Program-made: the position numbers and the translations under genes
Assembly: GCA_001692895.1 (NCBI GenBank)
Contig: KV748177.1
Span: forward strand, 3,758,130 to 3,822,129
DNA length: 64,000 nt
Reading direction: 5' to 3'
Source: Cenococcum geophilum 1.58
Lineage: Eukaryota; Ascomycota; Dothideomycetes; Gloniales; Gloniaceae
In this document: positions 1 through 10,647 of the stretch, piece after piece
Layout of the letters: each line of letters opens with the position of its first letter
Numbering within the stretch: the stretch's first letter is position 1
Notes under the pieces: model-generated
The model's input: only the letters and a program-made list of their open reading frames with translations
What the model was told of the DNA's origin: nothing
The model's database searches: none

Positions 1-1925
1 ATAGACCTTATTATCTACTAGCTGTAGAAAACGAGACGTGCTGTATATAGCTTTTTAGTAGGCTAACTAGCTTCAGAAGCACGTCCGTAAAACCCTACTT
101 TCGGCCTAAAAACACCCATAACGTCGAACCAGACAAACTAGAAGTACCTATTAAACTAGATAAACCGGAAGCACCCACCAAATTAAACGAACTAGAAGCA
201 CCCTTACCTACCCTAGAAGTCCCCTAGAAACCTACTAAACCTACTAAACCTACTATAAAGTGTAGTCGAGGACGCCCCTAAAAGCACCCCATAACTAAGA
301 ACACCGTAATAGAAAATTACCTAACCTCCGCAGGAATATCCGCAAGGCAATCTCCGCCTGCGGATATATTAGTTCTAGTATAGGAAACCCCGTTTACGGA
401 CTTATAACGTAAAGAGATTAATGGACTACTTAAAAAGGGTATCTTTGCGGTTATAATAGAGAAAGACATCCCGTAAGGCGTCCGTATATTTAACTTACGC
501 TTTATTAACGAGATTAAGCACCCTAGTACTAATAAAGCCTTTAAGAAATTAAGGCTTATTATACAAGCTTATAACAATAAGGGAAAGGACTTAGTCCTTA
601 CGTAATTGCCTATAATTTAACGAGTTAGCTAACGAATTATACTTATACTTGCGCCGGGACTACAGCAAACTAAACCCGTAGCCCTATACTTATGGGATAT
701 CTCGCAAGCCTATATACAGTCCAATACCTACCTAAGTAGGGACATCTTTATACGACTACCCTGTGAGCTTAACCTATAACTAAGAACAATTTTACGGGTT
801 GTAAAACCTCTTTACGGAGTACCAGAAGCTAGGAACCACTAGTTTAAGACATACTACCAGCATTATATTAGTAAGCTTAAAATGGAACAGTTAACCTATA
901 ACCCCTACCTCCTATACAGCCTATCGAACGGCCTTAGTATTATTAGACTTCAAACAAACGATACCCTATTCCTAGCAGACTAGACCTTTACGGACGCTAA
1001 AGAAACTAAACTATAAAAGGCTAAGTTCTTAGCAAAGCTATAAGAGCAGTTAACTAAGCAGAATCCAATTAAGTTTAATAGAGGCCTAATTACACAAAAG
1101 GGCAACCTAATTAAGCTAACTTAGGAACGCCAAGCTTAAAACCTAAAGCTTATTACAGTAAAGCCTACGGACCTTACTAGTTCCCGCGGAGAGACCTATA
1201 AGACCGTAAATATAAAGGACTAATACGCTGTATAGCGTGTAAGAGGCGCCTATATTGCCACAGTCTGCCAACCCAAATCTGCCTATAACTTGTCCTTTAC
1301 GGCCCAGGCAGTAAATCCGCAAGAAGAAAATATTAAGCAGCTTAATAAGCGTATTTAGTAGCAAATTAATAATACAGCAAGGGGACTTACTTTTGTACCA
1401 CTAGACCTAAATTCCCTTAGCCTACTAGCATTTACGGACGCCTCCTTTGCCAATAACAAAGACCTATTATTATAAATTGGCTTTATAATTATACTTACGG
1501 ACCATAATTAGGACGCAAATATACTATACTAGTCTTTAATTAAGTACAAATAAGTAACCCGTAGTGTACTAGCTTCTAAACTATATACACTAGCTTATAA
1601 ATTTAATATAGCAGCTGCAATCAAATTAACGGTCCAGAAGATTCTATAACTGGAGTAGTTACCCCTAGTTTTATGCACCAATTTAAAGTCCCTTTATAAC
1701 TGCCTAGTTAAACTAGGTATGATATAAGAGAAGAGGCTTATAGTTGACCTAATGTGCTTACATTAGGCCTATAAACAACGTAAGATTATAGAGGTTAAAT
1801 AGATTAGCAGCGGAGATAACCTAGCGGACGCCATAACTAAGGCAAAGCCGTGTTAAGCCCTTAAAACCCTAATTAATACAAATAAGCTCAACCTAAAAGT
1901 CATAGAATGGGTAGAACGGGACTAA
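1..1925 (+). mobile_element. Degenerate Ty1/copia retrotransposon pol (RT and RNase H), RIP-damaged, 5' end outside window
   Basis: Conceptual translation of the plus strand, read through many TAG/TAA codons, gives Ty1/copia polymerase. A reverse-transcriptase stretch runs from about 480 to 1130 and includes an LYGVPEARNHW-like block near 815-840. An RNase H domain runs from about 1425 to 1860, beginning FTDASFANNKD and ending with an ADAITKAKPC-like block. No long reading frame survives. Most stops fit TGG-to-TAG or CAG-to-TAG changes, as RIP produces. Downstream, a block near 1951-1970 recurs near 2157-2175 (core GGCCGTACG), which suggests decayed LTR ends. Integrase and gag would lie upstream of the window. 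The superfamily call is firm; the element boundaries are not visible. Confidence 0.85.
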
Positions 1926-2387
1926 CAGAGCACCTACGGTATGTCTACGGCCCGTTGGAAGGCCGTACGACTCGTTATATAGTATAGGTGGAAAACGGTA
2001 GAAAGCTACAGTGGAACTTAGTGGACTTACGTAACCTGCCGAATTTTATAGGGTGGTTAAATTAACCAATTATAATTTTCCATCCCCAGGATGGAAAATC
2101 GCCATTGGCTCGCTTAGCACTAGTGCCTTAGCGGCCCTTAAAATCTAACTTACTGCCCGTTGAAAGGCCGTACGGTTTATTTTACGGACCGTAAGCAGGA
2201 CTTACGGCCAGCTTAAGGTACCGTTTAGAAGGCAGCCTAGATAGCACCTCGGGGGAGATTTCCTATGTATTTTCCTTTATATTCTATGGTTTTATTAAAG
2301 CAATTACGGAGGCTGTATATAGGTAGTTTTATTTTTCAAGTACTGCCAGTGTATAATTACAGCGCCTGTTATACCAAACGCGTGCTT

Positions 2388-2459
2388 ACGCGTTCGGTAC
2401 ACCAGGTACGCGTTTACGCGTTTAGTGCACCAACTACTCACTTACGCGTCTGGTGCACT
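2388..2459. repeat. Three tandem units with 28-bp period built on ACGCGT
   Basis: Similar units begin at 2388, 2416 and 2444, exactly 28 bp apart. Each starts ACGCGT and contains a GGTRCAC- or AGTGCAC-type half. They lie just downstream of the copia relic in otherwise AT-rich DNA and retain CpG, unlike their surroundings. They could be part of a decayed LTR or a small satellite. No coding function is visible. Confidence 0.6.
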
Positions 2460-3490
2460 TATGAAGCACTAACTAATTAGGGGGGAGGTGCATTAGTATA
2501 TAGACCACGTAGTCTGCTTTATACAATCGACAGTCACCACTATCCCAAAGAGCATACAATACTATATGTATTTCGTGCCCCGGGATACAACTCACTCGTG
2601 CTATTAAGTTAGTATAAACAAGGTACTTCCGTTATTAACGTACTTATAATTACCTTTATATTAAGCAATGTCCTTCTACTAATATTATAACTAATAATGC
2701 CTATAGTGCTATAGCTAGTAAAGCGCGCTAGAGATAAAATAGCTAGATATAAGGTAGGTACTAAAAGCTAGATATAAGGCAGCAGAGCTAGATATAAGGT
2801 AGGTACCAGGTACTAAATATAAGGTAAGGGTTAGAGATAAAGCTACTTAAGAGTTTAAGCTTATGGGGTAGCGACCTAGTATTAAATAGGACTAGACGCT
2901 AGCACTATACTACTAAGGACTAATAAAACTCTACGCTAATTTACCTATAGATACTAACTAGTTACTAATATTATATTACTATTCTACCTCAGAGCTAGCA
3001 CTTTACTACTACGTTATTATAAAGCTAGCGTATTACCACTTTACCCTAGAGCTAGCATATTACCGCTTTTACCCTAAAGCTAATACGTTACCACTTTTAC
3101 CCTAGAGCTAGCACCTTATTACTATATTATATTAACGCTAGTACTATACTACTAAGGATAAAATAATAACTAAGCTACTATAGTATAGCTAGATATTAGA
3201 TGGATAATTATTAAATAGTATAAGAGAATTTAAGTATAAATAGATAATTGCTAGAGTGTATAGGAGGATCTAGGTATAGATAGACGATTGCTAAACTATA
3301 TATAAGGGTCTAAACACTAGTATAGCTAGCATTAACTAAATAAAGACTAATAACGTAGCTGCTAACCTACGGCCTTATTAATAAAGTTGGCCTATATATA
3401 GCCTTACCAACAATATCCTATCTAAGATTTAGATTTAGAGTTAATTTTAATTATTAGCTTAAGTAGTATTACTACTAAGCTAGAAGGGTA

Positions 3491-3693
3491 TATTGACCTA
3501 AGTTAGGTATTATACCGCCGACTTAGTTACCTACTCCTTGACTTAGTCACTAACTTAGTTACCAACTCCCTATTACGTATCCCCCCCTATACCTATATCT
3601 ACCTTATATATATATAGCCTCTTTTTCTTTATAGATTAATTAACACACAAGTTCTTCTTTTTTTATAATTGGTATACGGACTTCTAATTAACA
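3491..3693 (+). repeat. LTR copy 1 within the tandem array (RIP-mutated)
   Basis: This block begins TATTGACCTA, a mutated form of the TGTTGACCT start of the intact solo LTR at 5502-5738, and ends ATTAACA, a mutated GATCGACA. It contains the same TACGTA(C)n tract and TATATATAG promoter-like box before the TTCTT-rich 3' part. No target duplication is seen, as expected for an LTR inside an array. Confidence 0.75.
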
Positions 3694-4630
3694 GTTATAA
3701 GCCTAGGGTTATTTCCTATACGCTAATTATTCTTTTAATTAGCTATTCCTACAGGCTTATATCTAGGTACTTTAGCTATTAACGTACTTATAATTACCTT
3801 TACATTAAATAATATCCTTCTACTAATATTACAACCAATAATACCTATAGTGCTATAGCTAGTAGAGCGCGCTAGAGATAAAACAGCTAGATATAAGGTA
3901 GGTACTAGAAGCTAGATATAAGGCAATAAAGCTAGATATAAAGTAGGTGCTAGGTGTTAGATATAAGGCAAAAGTTAGAAATAAAGCCGCTTAAAAGTTT
4001 AAGCTTATAGGGTAGCGACCTAGTATTAAATAGGACTAGACGCTAGTACTATACTACTAAGGACCAATAAAACTTTATGCTAATTTACCTACGGATACTA
4101 ACTAGTCACTAGTATTATACTGCTATTCTACTAAAGCTAGCACCTTACTGCCGTATTACCTTAAAGTTAGTATATTACTATATCACCCTAAAGCCGGCGC
4201 ATTGCCGTATTACCTTAGAGCTAGCACCTTACTACTACGTTACCCTAGAGCTAGCATATTGCCGCTTTACTCTAAAGCTAGTATCTTACTGCTACGGACA
4301 AGATAACGACTATACTACTATAGCGTAGCTAAATATTAGATAGACAATAGTTAGATAGTATAGGAGAATCTAGGTATAGATAGACAATTACTAGAGTATA
4401 TAGGAGGATCTAGGCATAGATAGACGATTGCTAGACAGTATAAAAGGATCTAAATACTAATACGGCTAGTATTAACCGGATAAAAACTAACAACGTAGCT
4501 GCCGAACTACGGCCCTATTAACAAAGTTGGCCTATATATAGCCTTACCAACAATATCCTATCTAAGATTTAGATTTGGATTTAATTTTAATTATCAGCTT
4601 AAGCAGCACTGCTGCTAAGCTAGGAGGGTG

Positions 4631-4834
4631 TGTCGACCTAAGTCGGGTGTCATGCCGCCGACTCAGTTACCTACTCCTTGACTCGGTCACCGACTCAGTC
4701 ACCAACTCCCTATTACGTACCCCCCCCCTATACCTGCATCTACCTTATGTATATATAGCCTCTTTTTCTTCATAGATCAATCAACACACTAGTTCTTCTT
4801 TTCTTATAATCGGTGCACGGACTTCCGATTGACA
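4631..4834 (+). repeat. LTR copy 2, right end of the tandem array
   Basis: The block begins TGTCGACCTA and ends GATTGACA. It has a TATATATAG box near 4751 and a poly-C tract near 4720. It matches LTR copy 1 and the solo LTR at 5502-5738, apart from a direct duplication in the latter that makes that copy 33 bp longer. Array sequence similarity stops exactly at 4834, which defines the right boundary of the element. Confidence 0.8.
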
Positions 4835-5501
4835 ATACGGGGTTGGGCATGGGACTGATCAGACGAAGATTGCAGAGTATTTGTCGACCGGAATTTGAGG
4901 CTATATATTGTCCTAATTGGCGTCGCCAATAGGACCGGTCTTTTTGGTGCTAGTAAGCTGTCAACAGTATTTGTGGGGGCATTGATGGGAACAAACTAAA
5001 TGCCTGGCTTCGTCGCTAACTCATTCAGAGTCAGCCTGGTTATACGGATTTTCTTACAAGATAATCCATTATAAGTATATAGCACTTACTTCCTCTTTTA
5101 CCATAAGTCTCTGTCAACCCCACCAATGCTCCCTAAGACTGACAGGCCTAGGTGTATCATGAATATCATGTACGAACAGCCTAGTTTTGGTATAACTAAT
5201 TATTGAGGACGCACTAGCTAATTATTAAAGACTAGCCGTTGCTACATTGTAACATTCGGGGAGACATACGCTCCTGCACTTGCTAGGTGATATTTTGTTA
5301 ACAAACCTCTTGGAGCATCACGAAGATATGACGAAACTTGACAAGAGAAGAGGTCAGTAACTTATCGTCCCGGCGCTGAATATATTCGAATATGTTGCTT
5401 TCGAATAGAGGAGAATGATCTGTGGCACGGACATAGGGTAGTTATTTGAAAGGGTGACTTGATAATAGAAATACGGAGGGCTAAAGGGTAGATACTCAAA
5501 T
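4835..5501. other. Intergenic, no gene recognised
   Basis: This sequence separates the tandem LTR array from the solo LTR. It has a more balanced base composition than the array and no coding signal on either strand. A short inverted motif (AATTGGCGTCGCCAATAG, about 4915-4932) could form a small hairpin. Confidence 0.5.
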
Positions 5502-5738
5502 TGTTGACCTGAATCGGGTTGTCTTGCCACCTGACTCAGTTACCTACCCCTTGACCCAGTCACCTACCCCTGCTTGACTCGATCACCTACCTCTGCTTGA
5601 CTCGATCACCTACCTATTACGTACCCCCCCCGCTGGTCCTGCACCTACATCATGTATATATAGTCTCTTTTCTTTCACAGATCAATCAATACACGAGTTC
5701 TTCTTTCCTGAAATCTGCGCACGGACTTCAGATCGACA
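5502..5738 (+). mobile_element. Solo LTR (237 bp) with perfect 5-bp target-site duplication CAAAT
   Basis: The sequence starts TGTTGACCTG and ends CAGATCGACA, so it has TG...CA ends. It is flanked by CAAAT at 5497-5501 and CAAAT at 5739-5743. It contains a duplicated TGCTTGACTCGATCACCTAC unit, a C-tract near 5626 and a TATATATAG box near 5655. It is the least mutated copy of the LTR family in the tandem array. A 5-bp duplication around one LTR is the classic product of LTR-LTR recombination after integration. Confidence 0.9.
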
Positions 5739-5777
5739 CAAATAGACGGTGGGTGAGCAATTACCTTTCATTACCAC

Positions 5778-6576
5778 CAGGCTTGCTAATCAATCAATTC
5801 AATTCAATTGAGGCCTCGAATTGATTGAATTGAAAGCTTTGTAAGCAGAAGGTTCAATTGATTGAATTGATTGAATCAATATTGAAACGATTGCAACTAA
5901 TTGCAACTACATAGTAGTTAGTAATTATCACGAGTCTTGGCATGGTGTTGATGCAGGAGGACCTACCTGGTGACACCCAGACCGCTTTCTACCNTNATTT
6001 CTGTCGCTCCTGCCATNAATATAGGCCTATCGNGAGTCNTGGNATGGTGTTGAGTTACCATCCTGCTGTGTATTTTCTGTTCCTTCCTTCCGCGGTCGCC
6101 TTAGTATTGCCATCTAAGCTATAATCGGAGGTGTGCTAGGGGCCGGTAGGGACGGTATNATCAGAACGAGCTGTAGAGAGTGTTNAGGTATTCGTTTGGC
6201 NATCATCTNACGCGTTGGAAGCCATGGNGGTAATAGAATTGATATTGTCAATAGGCAGGTCTAGCAGTAAAACTCTTCTTACCTGCCAAGACTCTGGCGA
6301 TGATGTGACAGTGTAAACAACGGGTGATACTCGGGTAACCCTTTTTTGGTGAGGGAGACTAAGAAAAATAAGGGTTAGAGCATTATTATATGTTATGTTT
6401 AGTATATTTCTATGCAATATTAAAAGTTTCAATATTTATCAATCAATTCAATTCAACTAGAACCCCTATATTGATTGAGTTGCCAAGCCAGCGAGCTCTT
6501 GGTTGATTGAATTGATTGAGTCTTGGCATTCAATTCAATTCAATATTGAAACCTGGGTGATTGATTAGCAAGCCTG
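5778..6576. mobile_element. Non-autonomous hAT-type MITE, 799 bp, with 18-bp perfect TIRs and 8-bp TSD
   Basis: The terminal inverted repeats CAGGCTTGCTAATCAATC (5778-5795) and its exact reverse complement (6559-6576) are flanked by ATTACCAC at 5770-5777 and 6577-6584. An 8-bp duplication with CAG...CTG ends is diagnostic of the hAT superfamily. The subterminal parts are packed with AATTGATTGAATTG-type motifs in both orientations, as in many hAT elements. The interior has no transposase. It carries a motif block twice (5928-5951 and 6030-6053) and a cluster of ambiguous bases (5994-6228), suggesting a mixed or poorly resolved repeat in the assembly. Confidence 0.9.
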
Positions 6577-7489
6577 ATTACCACGTTGGACAATGCCTCG
6601 GCTACTACGCTCTAAGGTCTCAATAATGGCAGTCTTCCTAAGACAAAGATGGTACAACTCGATAGCTAAGTAAATCCCCTAGAATTAATTACTCTTCGTA
6701 GACTTGGATAAGTGAATGTCGCTTCTGCTGGCGTCGTCCACCCTCGGCATTACCGTGGAGCGAAAATTAGCAGACTTGTCAGCCAGGAGCAGGCTGCCGA
6801 AAATGAACAACTTTGCTTTATTAACTGCTCTTACTATCACGAGACTCAAATTGTTCTCGTACAGCGAATTCGGTCGGATATGAGGTTTAACCACGCTGGA
6901 TGATGAACCGATAAGAGACTTGTAAGAGCGCCAACGAGGCTGTGCAAACACGACGCCATGCAGCACGATTGATGAAGCTGAGCAGCTGCGGTTATAATTC
7001 TGGCGAGGCAGATTTCAGATGATGGGGTCGAAAGGGTTTCAACCCATCAGTGCGGGGAGTGCCATCACGCCCTGCCGACGTACCCATGAGGAGAAGATAG
7101 GCGAAAAGCAAAGGTCGAATAGAGGCTGATCGGTTCGAGCTGACATTATCATTGCTTCCAAAACACTTCTCGAAGGCTGCCTCACTTGGTTAGGCAAAAT
7201 GCTGTCCAAGCCATGCGCTCAGCAAGCGGGAAAAGCCTTCTCCGAAGGGCTTCCAACCACAATCAAGCTATTGCCACGCTATGCTTGCTCCGCCCCAAGC
7301 GTTCCCTTCTCGTCCAAACACCATCGCGCTGTTTGCCTTGGTGTGACCGCCAGCCCGAAATGGTGGGGTTGACGACCAGGAACCCACTCCGTTTGATCCT
7401 GCGCTAGTACAGCTATATTTATTCTTCATCAATCCCACCGTGATCACTCTCACATCACCGCCTCGAATGAATTCTCTGAATGTTAAATC
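6577..7489. other. Intergenic, upstream region of the glycine-rich-domain gene
   Basis: No convincing gene is present. Short open frames occur on both strands (for example 6685-6966 minus and 7186-7407 plus) but overlap each other and lack domain features, conserved-looking motifs or introns. The last 200 bases are the probable promoter and leader of the plus-strand gene starting at 7490. Confidence 0.5.
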
Positions 7490-9857
7490 ATGAATCTGAA
7501 GGGTGAGAAATCAAAGGCCTTTGATGCCGATCCATCGCGGCCTCGCGATTCAGGTGTCTCCTCTCACTCCTCAAATGCTCAGCCCCCAGCATATACGGAA
7601 CAAGACCAGCCTCCAAACGACATTCCTCCAGATCTCAGTGGCAGGCTTCGAAACCTGAATCTCAGCCAGCCGGACAAATCCTACACTCCTACAGGCGATC
7701 AACTAGTCGCCCATCTCAAGCTCTTGGAGGCCTTCTGGAGGTTGAAAGACGAAGTGGGAAAAAACGATAGCCTCTTCAATATTACCCCCCCCGCTGGTAC
7801 TCTGGGTGAAGATGCTGCTGCTAAAGCTAGAGTTTGCGAGAAGAGATGGGCTGTTTACGTCGCGCGAGCCGTCGATCGTTTCGAGACATGGTGGACTCGA
7901 TGCGTCCCTCAGACCAAAGGTGGCTATTCCTGCAACAAGCTCGTACTCGACAAATTGACCACCGGTAAGAATATTCACCTAGTTGCAACAGAGGGTGTGC
8001 AGCTCGTCTATCTCACTCGCGACTGGCTGCCGCCGTTAGGTATGTATACGTCCTGATCCGTATGAATGCGATATGCAAACGATGTATTCTAATAACTCCT
8101 AGACGTCTTGATGGTATGGCATGCCTATTTGCTCAACCCTCGTTGCTTCTTTGAGGACTGCTTCAGACTAGGCAAGATGGATTTCTATGCTACAGGTCTC
8201 CCCTGGGGCGCAGTCGATGCCTTGATTGACCCGGTTACTTTTGAATACACACCCAGCTCTCAAGCTCAGACCAACTTTGAAAAATCAACTAGCCGCCTGT
8301 GGAACAACCTTAATGACCCCCACGTTAAAACTCTGAAATGTCCGTCCTGCTCCCGCACTGTCATAGTACCTTGGACTCAAGGATCAGGCTATACGGGCGT
8401 CAATGACCAATTCGAACCTGGTAGTGGCCTTGCTGATCAGGACTTCTCTGCTCTGTGCGAAGGTTGCAAGTTTCAAGTTACGCATGAAGCTTTACGCGTG
8501 CAGAAATTCCATCGCGATGTCACCGCCCTCTTGACAGAGGAACTTCCACTCCCTGGGACCGTTGTGCAGGTCGACGGTGCACCGGCCAAAGTCAAATCCT
8601 TTAGCAAAACCCAGCCTGAATGCATTTTCCCTAGCAAATTGGTAAAGGCCGGATTGAGCCAGAACATTCTGGGCATCACGCAGGCAGAGGGATATCCAAG
8701 AGCAACCACTATTGAAACGATCAAAGAGCTCTTTGAGAAAGCCATAACAGATAAAGGCCTTGTTAGGAAAGCCAAAGTTTCGAACGGCCCTGTATTAAAT
8801 CGGGAAAAAGTTGCCATTCGCCGTATGATGTCACGGTACTGGTTCAACTCTTCCCCTTTCGCGCTTGACCTTGTCGGCGCCGTCATCCGTCAGGGCTCGT
8901 TTGTCGACAAGATGCATGGGATTGACTGGCTTCATTCGCCCGCGCTAATGGCTACCATGAAACGTTGCCTTGTCAAATACGACCGCTTCTTCCAAATCAT
9001 GCAGGCTCACCCGAAAAACATCGCCGTCCCCACCCTTGATGTTGATCTCGCGTGGCACACTCATCAGTGCTCACCACCGAATTATTATATCCATTCACAA
9101 CTCAAGACAGGTAAACTCATTGACCACGACGACAAAATCGAGGAATCCAAACTCAGCGATTCTTTCGCCTGGACCAGCAAAGCTTACCAGGACAAATTCC
9201 AAGAGCCCTACTCAGAGTGCACCTGCTGGTACTGCGAGGCGATCCGCGAGACTCACACGTCTTCCCTCTCGCGCCTCTTCCGCACCTCCAACTTCATCGC
9301 CACCGAGCAGCTGCACCAAGTCGGAAACGCCTCCTCGGACCCACTGAAGTCGCCGCACATCTCCGCGCACAATGCCGTCCGCGACACGAGCAACGAGGCT
9401 CAGGCCAAGGTTAAAGCGGCCCAGCTCGATGCGGCGTACCACCAGGCTTGCGCAAGGGCTAGAAAGAAGGGCCGTCCAGAGCCAAGGCGCGACGAGTATT
9501 TCTACTACTATGCCTGGGGCTATCCGATTTATTATCCCGTGTACTACCCGTACTACGTCGACCCCTGTATCGGAACTGGTGTCTATGCGTCTGATCCCTG
9601 TGTGGTCAACACAAGCGCTGGGTCTGCCGGAGCGTGCGCTGCAGGCACCTGTGGAGGAATGGCCTCGTTTGGTGGCGGATCTTGCTCAGGCTCCGCTGGA
9701 GGATGTGGCGGTGGATGTGGTGGCGGAGGGGGCTGCGGAGGCGGAGGAGGCTGCGGTGGCGGCGGCGGCGGTAAGTTTTCTCGTTTCCTTTTTGTGATAA
9801 TTAGTTTGGTGCTGACTGTCACGAGGTGGTGGATGTGGTGGTGGTGGAGGAGCGTAG
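7490..9857 (+). CDS. Glycine-rich domain-containing protein (DUF1399/GRDP-like)
   Basis: Three exons are predicted: 7490-8039, 8103-9770 and 9826-9857, giving 749 residues. The introns are 63 and 55 bp and canonical (GTATGT...CCTAG and GTAAGT...CGAG after a CTGAC branch site). After a disordered N-terminus comes the GRDP core: a DVLMVWHAYLLNP block (H190), two CxxC pairs (C263/C266 and C302/C305) that could bind zinc, and a second DVDLAWHTHQ motif (H502 and H504). A Tyr/Pro-rich stretch then leads to a Gly/Cys-rich tail of about 80 residues. The family is known from plants and fungi, and its biochemical role is uncertain. A second acceptor at 9954 with a CTAAT branch site would give a different short Gly/Cys ending, with stop at 9977. 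Confidence 0.88.
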
Positions 9858-10647
9858 AGCACCTCGTTCATACCCAACGCTACCCAATGCAGCGTCTCTC
9901 GATAGAGACAAATTTTCCATTCCATTGGATAGATGCTAATCGTTGCTTTGTTAGGCTGTGGTGGCTGTGGTGGATAATAAATTGCAAGCTTGTTTGAGAT
10001 TTTTGAGAGGCAGTGTTATACCAATGATGATTGTTCTAATTTCTAAAGTTATCAACCGTTGCTGGCCGTTATGAACAAATTTCTTCGCGTTCTCTATGAA
10101 TCAAACTACTAATTGCGCGCTCAATAAATGCAATTTGAGCTGTTATTAAGTGTTTGTCCCTCCGTCGACGTTTGATCCACTCATTCTATCCTCCCTCGGC
10201 GCAGTCAGTCTCCTCGTTGCTGCAGCATCTACTGCTGCCATACCGAGGGCAGCTGCACCTTCTTCCACTGATGTCTCCAGTTCACCGAATATCGGCTAAA
10301 CAATTTGCATCAGTCGCAGAGGGAGACAGTTTGTTATAAGAAATGACCTTTCTGTCGCGAATTAAGGCTTGGGGTAATGGTAAGCATGTGCGCCACTCTC
10401 TTTCTTGCCCAACCAGTTAAGCTTACAGCTATCTTTTTTTCATATGCGCTCCCTGCCATTTCTGGTCAATGAGTACGAGGCTCGTTTAGACAATAAGGCG
10501 TTGTCGGCCTGAGGCATGAGTTGCACCCTAGTACCAGCCGTTAGAAAAGTTGGAATTTCGTATCAAGTCGACCGAATGGAGCTCATACCACCAATTTCTA
10601 CATCTCGTGGCAATTTTCAACCTATAGTGCTCACAACATTTCATTCA
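9858..10647. other. Intergenic between convergent genes
   Basis: This holds the 3' flanks of the plus-strand GRDP gene and the minus-strand zinc-finger gene. The alternative last exon of the GRDP gene (9955-9977) lies at its left edge. No further gene, RNA or repeat is recognised. Confidence 0.5.

Larger units (their letters stand above)
2621..4834 (+). repeat. Tandem direct repeat of a 1.14-kb LTR-retrotransposon-like unit (two copies)
   Basis: The segment 2621-3693 recurs at 3765-4834 with mainly C/T and G/A differences, an offset of about 1.14 kb. Each copy has three AGCTAGATATAAGG-type repeats at its start (2741-2830 in copy 1) and a minisatellite of GAGCTAGCA-type units in the middle (about 2985-3150 in copy 1). 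Each ends in a roughly 204-bp LTR-like block. The order is internal, LTR, internal, LTR, as expected for a non-autonomous LTR element (LARD/TRIM type) whose copies share an LTR after unequal exchange. No coding capacity is seen. Copy 1 is more strongly A/T-mutated than copy 2. Confidence 0.75.

Noticed and set aside
5770..6584. Inverted AATTGATTGAATTG clusters as a simple microsatellite
   Set aside because: They fall inside an element defined by perfect TIRs and an 8-bp duplication, so they are better read as subterminal repeats of a hAT-type MITE.
8473..8886. 137-codon minus-strand frame inside the GRDP gene
   Set aside because: Antisense shadow of an exon whose sense translation carries conserved Cys and His motifs.
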